This document shows, one piece after another, positions 53,977 to 57,852 of a DNA stretch of 57,852 bases. This DNA comes from Bradyrhizobium centrolobii (GTDB taxonomy: Bacteria; Pseudomonadota; Alphaproteobacteria; Rhizobiales; Xanthobacteraceae), in assembly GCF_001641635.1 (NCBI RefSeq), contig NZ_LUUB01000074.1, positions 284 to 58,135 on the forward strand, given 5' to 3'. A program made the translations under genes and the position numbers. Below the pieces are notes generated by a model. That model saw nothing but the letters and a program-made list of their open reading frames with translations. It had not been told where the DNA came from and searched no databases. Within the stretch, counting starts at the first letter, position 1. Every line of letters begins with the position of its first letter.

Positions 53977-55590
53977 TCACACTCTGATGTCGACGCCGCT
54001 GCTCGATCCGAGCATGCGGCCATAGCTGCGTCCAACGGGCGCGGCCGGAGCCGCATCCTCTTCGCTGATGATCAGCCGGCGGGCATTGCCGCCATTGTCG
54101 TTGTTGTTGCCGGAGTTCTGGCCTGAAGCGTTCTGGTCGCGCAGACTGAACGACAGGCCGTTGTTGCCGGTCTTCAGGCCCGCGTCGTCGAGCGCGCGCT
54201 GCAATTGCGGCGCATCCTGCTTCAGCATCGACAGCGTCTCCGGCTTCTCGACGGTGAGATGCGAGGTGACCTGGCCGTTGCGGTCGACGTTGATGCGCAC
54301 GTCGATGCGGCCAAGCTCGGCCGGATCGAGGCTGATGTCGAAGCGGGTTTTTCCGGCGCGCGCGGCCGCCGCGATCTCGATCGGCACGCCGCTGATCGGC
54401 ACGGCAGTGGCGGTTGCCGCGGTCGCGGTGAGCGTCGCGGTGGATGCGGTCGCGGCCGACATCGTCGTGGTCATCGGCGTCTGCACGGCGGAAGCGGCCT
54501 GCGCGCTGGTGTCCGTCGGAGTGACGCTGGCCTGTGCGCCGGCGTGGGCGTGGGTCGTCGGCGTGCCCGGCGTCGCATCGGTGGCGCGATCGGATGCGCC
54601 TGCCTTCGCATCGGTCGCGCCTGCGTCGGCCTGCGGCTTGGCGGCTTGCGGATGCGCGGCTGCGCTGGGATTCGTGGCAGTCGCGGGATTTTGCGCGGTG
54701 GTGCCTGTCTTGCCGGTGTCCTGGCCGATATTGGAGACGTCGGTCTGTCCTTGTGCGGTAGAGACGGCCTTGAACGAAGTCTTTGGCGTGCCCTGGTCGA
54801 CGGCGGCGATCAGCGCGCCGTTGCCCTTGGCATCGGTCGCCGTCGTGTCGGTCGTTCCAGTCGCGGCATCCGCAAGCGTCGTCGTGGTGTCCGCGCTCAC
54901 GGTGGCACCCGCAGTCTTCGCGCTCTTGTCGCCGGGCGTTGCCGTATCGGTCTTGTTGCCTGCGATCTGCGCCGCGGTCGTGGCGCTGGCGGCGATGCCG
55001 GCGGCGGCGATCGTCAGCGGCGAAGAGGAATTGCTGGCGGCCTGGCCCGCCGCCGCGTTCGGATCGGTCGGCACCACGGGGGCGGCAACGACGATCGCGT
55101 TCGGATCGGGCGTGGCTGGCTGCGTCGCATCCGGCTGCACGGTGGACGCGGCATCGACGGCGGTGGCGAGTCCGTCGGCATCGTTGCTCTTGTCGCCCTT
55201 GGTCTCCCCGGACTTGCCGGACGCCTTGGTGGTTTCCGTCTTGTCCTTGGGCTTGTCGCTTGCCTTGGTGGTGGCGGACGTATTGTCGCTCGCTGGCGCC
55301 GATGAATCGGTGTTGTCGCTCGCCTTGCTCTGCGAGGACTGGTCGGTCGATGAGGCGTCGCGCGTGCCCTTGTCGGAGGACGACGACGTCTGGTCGGTGC
55401 GGCGCGGCGCGGTGTCTTGCGTCGACGACGACGCTGCATTGTTGCTGATCGCGGCCGTGTTGCTGTCCACCAGCGCACCAAAGGAGTCGTTGGCGGACGC
55501 GCCTTGCGCGCCCTGCGACCGGGCAGGCTTCTGCGGCGCGCTCGGAACAGGCACGCTGGCAGCTACATCTGACGTCACACCGACCACACC
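53977..55590 (-). CDS. fliK: Flagellar hook-length control protein FliK
   Basis: A protein of about 537-543 residues. A long Ala/Thr/Asp/Ser-rich low-complexity N-terminal region (to about 370) is followed by the conserved FliK C-terminal domain: RFDISLDPAELGRIDVRINV, DRNGQVTSHLTVEKPETLSML, and LSFSLRDQ. I set the start at the GTG at 55590, with AAGGGG upstream. The ATG at 55608 would leave a leader of only about five bases given the predicted sigma-54 promoter. FliK acts as the molecular ruler and switch of export specificity. Confidence 0.85.
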   Translation of the reverse strand, partial: GVVGVTSDVAASVPVPSAPQKPARSQGAQGASANDSFGALVDSNTAAISNNAASSSTQDTAPRRTDQTSSSSDKGTRDASSTDQSSQSKASDNTDSSAPASDNTSATTKASDKPKDKTETTKASGKSGETKGDKSNDADGLATAVDAASTVQPDATQPATPDPNAIVVAAPVVPTDPNAAAGQAASNSSSPLTIAAAGIAASATTAAQIAGNKTDTATPGDKSAKTAGATVSADTTTTLADAATGTTDTTATDAKGNGALIAAVDQGTPKTSFKAVSTAQGQTDVSNIGQDTGKTGTTAQNPATATNPSAAAHPQAAKPQADAGATDAKAGASDRATDATPGTPTTHAHAGAQASVTPTDTSAQAASAVQTPMTTTMSAATASTATLTATAATATAVPISGVPIEIAAAARAGKTRFDISLDPAELGRIDVRINVDRNGQVTSHLTVEKPETLSMLKQDAPQLQRALDDAGLKTGNNGLSFSLRDQNASGQNSGNNNDNGGNARRLIISEEDAAPAAPVGRSYGRMLGSSSGVDIRV

Positions 55591-55623
55591 AAAGCCCCTT
55601 GAAAACATCTTCGGAGAACGGGT

Positions 55624-55639
55624 AGCAAGGAGCGGGCCA
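55624..55639 (-). promoter_or_regulatory. Sigma-54 (-24/-12) promoter for fliK-flgD
   Basis: Read on the minus strand: TGGCCCGCTCCTTGCT, with GG and GC ten bases apart, matching TGGCACR-N4-TTGCW except for one base. The predicted start is near 55613. It agrees with control by FlbD, encoded 7 kb away. Promoter function is inferred. Confidence 0.7.
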
Positions 55640-55939
55640 GCCCGCGCGACGAAATTTTATGTAAAAAAACAAATACTTAAAGAAATGGCGGCGGCGCCAT
55701 CAGGCCCTCAGCGACCGCGCCATTTCTGCCTCCCGGCAAGAATTGCCCTAAGTGGGCCCCGCCCGTGATTGCTTCACCGGAATGCGGCCTATATTAAAGG
55801 GTAGTTCTCAGCCGCTTTCGATCGGGCAAGCCGTCCCTGGGGGAACCAGAGTTCCCCGGGACTGCGGGTGTCCCGGCCAAAGGCACCGGAAAAACGCGGA
55901 AACGTCAGCCGTCGCAGTCGCATTCAACAACCGCAAGCC

Positions 55940-57121
55940 ATGCTCAACAGTCTGGATCTTGAAGGCCGTCCGCAGGACACCAGGGTCGTCGTCGCCATGT
56001 CGGGCGGCGTCGATTCCTCGACGACGGCTGCGTTGTTGAAGGCGGAAGGCTACGACGTCGTCGGCATCACGCTCCAGCTCTACGACCACGGCGCCGCAAC
56101 CCATCGCAAGGGCGCCTGCTGCGCCGGCCAGGACATCCACGACGCCCGCGATGTCGCCGCCAAGCTCGGCATTCCCCATTACGTGCTCGATTACGAAGAT
56201 CGTTTTCGCGAGTCAGTCATCGACAATTTCGCCGATAGCTACGCGCTCGGCGAGACGCCGGTGCCGTGCATCGAGTGCAACCGCTCCGTCAAGTTCCGCG
56301 ATCTTCTCAAGACCGCGCGCGAGCTCGGGGCGACCGCACTCGCCACCGGCCACTATGTCGCCTCGCGCCGCAGGCCTGACGGCTCCCGCGCGCTGACCTG
56401 CGCGGCCGATGCCGAGCGCGACCAGAGCTACTTTCTGTTCGCGACCACGCGCGAGCAGCTCGACTACTTGCGCTTCCCGCTCGGCAACATGACCAAGCCC
56501 GAGACGCGCGAGCTCGCCCGCCGCTTTGGGCTAGCGGTCGCCGACAAGCACGACAGCCAGGACATCTGTTTCGTGCCGACGGGCCGCTACACCGACATCA
56601 TCACCCGCCTGCGGCCGAACGCGATGGATCCGGGTGACATCGTCGATCTCGGTGGCCGCGTGCTCGGCCAGCATCACGGCATAGCCAATTTCACCGTCGG
56701 CCAGCGCCGCGGCCTCGGCATCGCCTCCGGCGCGCCGCTGTTCGTGGTGCGGCTGGACGCAGCCAACCGCCGCGTCGTGGTCGGCCCGCGCGATGCGCTG
56801 AAGATGCACCGCATCGTGCTGCGCGACGTCAACTGGATCGGCGACGGCGACATCGACCGCGCGGTCGGCGGCGGCCTCGAGATGTTCGTGCGCGTGCGCT
56901 CGACCCGTGCGCCGCAGCCGGCGTGGCTGCGCGGTGGCAACGGTCATTACGAGGTCGAGCTCGTCGCCGGCGAAGAGGGCGTTTCGCCGGGCCAGGCCTG
57001 CGTGTTCTATGATGCGCCCTCGGGGCAGGCGCGCGTGCTCGGCGGCGGCTTCATTCAGAGCGCCGCCGCGAAGATCGGCGCCGCCACGGCGCGGCCGCTA
57101 GCGGAGGCCGTTCGCGGCTAA
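55940..57121 (+). CDS. mnmA: tRNA-specific 2-thiouridylase MnmA
   Basis: A 393-residue enzyme that adds sulfur to uridine 34 of tRNAs for Lys, Glu and Gln. The ATP-binding loop is VVVAMSGGVDSST. The catalytic Cys is in PCIECNRSVKF and its partner Cys is in SQDICFVPTG. The ATG at 55940 (MLNSLDLEG) is chosen, as the frame to 55868 has no family support. Cytoplasmic, full length, divergent from fliK. Confidence 0.97.
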   Translation: MLNSLDLEGRPQDTRVVVAMSGGVDSSTTAALLKAEGYDVVGITLQLYDHGAATHRKGACCAGQDIHDARDVAAKLGIPHYVLDYEDRFRESVIDNFADSYALGETPVPCIECNRSVKFRDLLKTARELGATALATGHYVASRRRPDGSRALTCAADAERDQSYFLFATTREQLDYLRFPLGNMTKPETRELARRFGLAVADKHDSQDICFVPTGRYTDIITRLRPNAMDPGDIVDLGGRVLGQHHGIANFTVGQRRGLGIASGAPLFVVRLDAANRRVVVGPRDALKMHRIVLRDVNWIGDGDIDRAVGGGLEMFVRVRSTRAPQPAWLRGGNGHYEVELVAGEEGVSPGQACVFYDAPSGQARVLGGGFIQSAAAKIGAATARPLAEAVRG

Positions 57122-57193
57122 TCATGACGAGATTGGATCGCGCTGCCGCGGCACCGGAAGTGCGCCCCCTCTCCCGCTTGCGGGGGAGGGCGG
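55940..57193 (+). other. Placeholder span note for the mnmA promoter side
   Basis: The gap 55640-55939 between divergent fliK and mnmA holds an A-rich tract (GTAAAAAAACAAATACTTAA at 55661-55680) and no further gene. No riboswitch or other element is recognised. The mnmA gene itself is described separately; this entry only records the intergenic content. Confidence 0.2.
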
Positions 57194-57290
57194 GGGTGGG
57201 GGTTTTCTCCACCAGCGAGATCTCGCGAGTTGAGAAAGCCCCCACCCGGCGCTGCGCGCCGACCTCCCCCGCAAGCGGGAGAGGTGCAGC
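57161..57290. repeat. Dispersed repeat with CTCTCCCGCTTGCGGG ends
   Basis: CTCTCCCGCTTGCGGGGGAG on the left and CTCCCCCGCAAGCGGGAGAG on the right make a long stem. The middle has AGATCTCGCGAG. It lies between mnmA and the methyltransferase, and its design matches 10551-10695 and 18759-18923. Confidence 0.75.
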
Positions 57291-57358
57291 GAGTTTGGGG
57301 CGGCATTTCAATCCACCAACCGTCATTACATTCTAGAGATTCGCGCAGGGCAGGGGGC

Positions 57359-57852
57359 ATGGCAGCAGACATCTCGCGAGCCGGGGTCGAGAAGGCCTAT
57401 GGCCGCTGGGCGCCGGTCTACGATCTCGTGTTCGGCAAGGTGTTCGACGCAGGTCGGCAGTCGACCATCGCGGAGGCCGACCGGATCGGCGGCCGCATCC
57501 TCGACGTCGGCGTCGGCACCGGCCTGTCGCTGTCGGACTATTCACGCACGACGAAAATCTGCGGCGTCGACATCTCCGAGCCGATGCTGCGCAAGGCGCA
57601 GGCGCGCGTGCGCGCGCTCCGGCTCAGCAATGTTGAGGTGCTCTCGGTAATGGACGCGAAGAACCTCGCGTTCCCCGACGGCTTCTTCGATGCGGTGGTC
57701 GCGCAATATGTCATCACCGCCGTACCTGATCCCGAAGGCACGCTCGACGAGTTCGTGCGCGTGCTCAAGCACGGCGGCGAGCTGATCCTCGTCAACCACA
57801 TCGGCGCCGAGACGGGCCCGCGAAAGCTGTTCGAACTTGCCTTTGCGCCGTT
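57359..57852 (+). CDS. Class I SAM-dependent methyltransferase, 5' part
   Basis: At least 164 residues, running off the window. The start ATG at 57359 follows GCAGGGGG. The SAM-binding motif is ILDVGVGTGLSL, followed by GVDISEPMLRKAQ and the MDAKNLAFPDGFFD segment, as in UbiE-like enzymes. The start (VEKAYGRWAPVYDLVFGKVF) resembles Rhodobacter-type phosphatidylethanolamine N-methyltransferases, but this is not decisive. It follows mnmA on the same strand. Confidence 0.8.
   Translation, partial: MAADISRAGVEKAYGRWAPVYDLVFGKVFDAGRQSTIAEADRIGGRILDVGVGTGLSLSDYSRTTKICGVDISEPMLRKAQARVRALRLSNVEVLSVMDAKNLAFPDGFFDAVVAQYVITAVPDPEGTLDEFVRVLKHGGELILVNHIGAETGPRKLFELAFAP

Noticed and set aside
54068..55768. 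A 566-codon hydrophobic frame antisense to fliK
   Set aside because: The apparent Val/Ala-rich membrane character comes from the Ala/Thr/Asp-rich repeats of fliK read backwards. No start site or domain supports it.
55940..57193. Entry of type 'other' overlapping mnmA
   Set aside because: That entry only records the content of the fliK-mnmA gap (55640-55939); its span does not denote a separate element and should not be counted as one.

Overview
The window is high-GC alphaproteobacterial DNA, most likely a Bradyrhizobium or a close Nitrobacteraceae relative. This is an inference from gene content: a napEDABC nitrate reductase behind a FixK/FNR-type box, the fliF-fliG-fliH(flbE)-fliN-flbD order next to a SciP (DUF1153) gene, paired lipocalin-like secreted proteins, and many dispersed hairpin repeats. 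No rRNA, tRNA, CRISPR array, transposase or prophage gene was recognised.

Layout. 0-6 kb (minus strand): a D-2-hydroxyacid dehydrogenase, a solute-binding protein, two carbohydrate-type ABC permeases and a phytase-like esterase, apparently one operon whose ATPase would lie left of the window. 6-9 kb: a Cache-domain chemotaxis receptor and an orphan TctC-type binding protein. 9-13 kb: two paralogous EamA exporters flanking a DUF1330 protein and a divergent TetR/membrane-protein pair. 13-17 kb: a Mg2+ P-type ATPase divergent from purA. 17-26.6 kb: a proline-rich membrane protein, two related small Cys-rich secreted proteins, small membrane/DUF proteins, msrA-msrB, a TPR-caspase protein and a RecD-like helicase.

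26.7-31 kb: napEDABC on the minus strand. napE appears frameshifted at its 3' end, and a perfect TTGAT-N4-ATCAA box sits where a class II FNR/FixK activator would bind. 31-33.4 kb: an LLM flavin oxidoreductase and an orphan LuxR-type regulator. 33.4-37.2 kb: an accessory-looking stretch, more AT-rich, holding small secreted proteins, a gene remnant and degenerate repeats. 37.2-39.3 kb: an L,D-transpeptidase and a P450 with an unusual I-helix. 39.7-45.2 kb: a sulfonate uptake and desulfonation operon (two SsuA-like proteins, SsuD, SsuC, SsuB, flavin reductase), preceded by a possible leader peptide and two hairpins. 45.3-47.2 kb: a tiny membrane protein, an M20 peptidase and stacked repeats.

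47.2-55.6 kb is flagellar: fliF-G-H-N-flbD (switch, MS ring and sigma-54 activator), sciP with its terminator, then fliK-flgD behind a good sigma-54 -24/-12 match. CtrA-like sites lie near sciP and fliF. The window ends with mnmA and the 5' part of a SAM-dependent methyltransferase.

Start sites were chosen from ribosome-binding sites and family conservation and often differ from the longest open frame. Many long antisense frames are GC-rich shadows and were left out.
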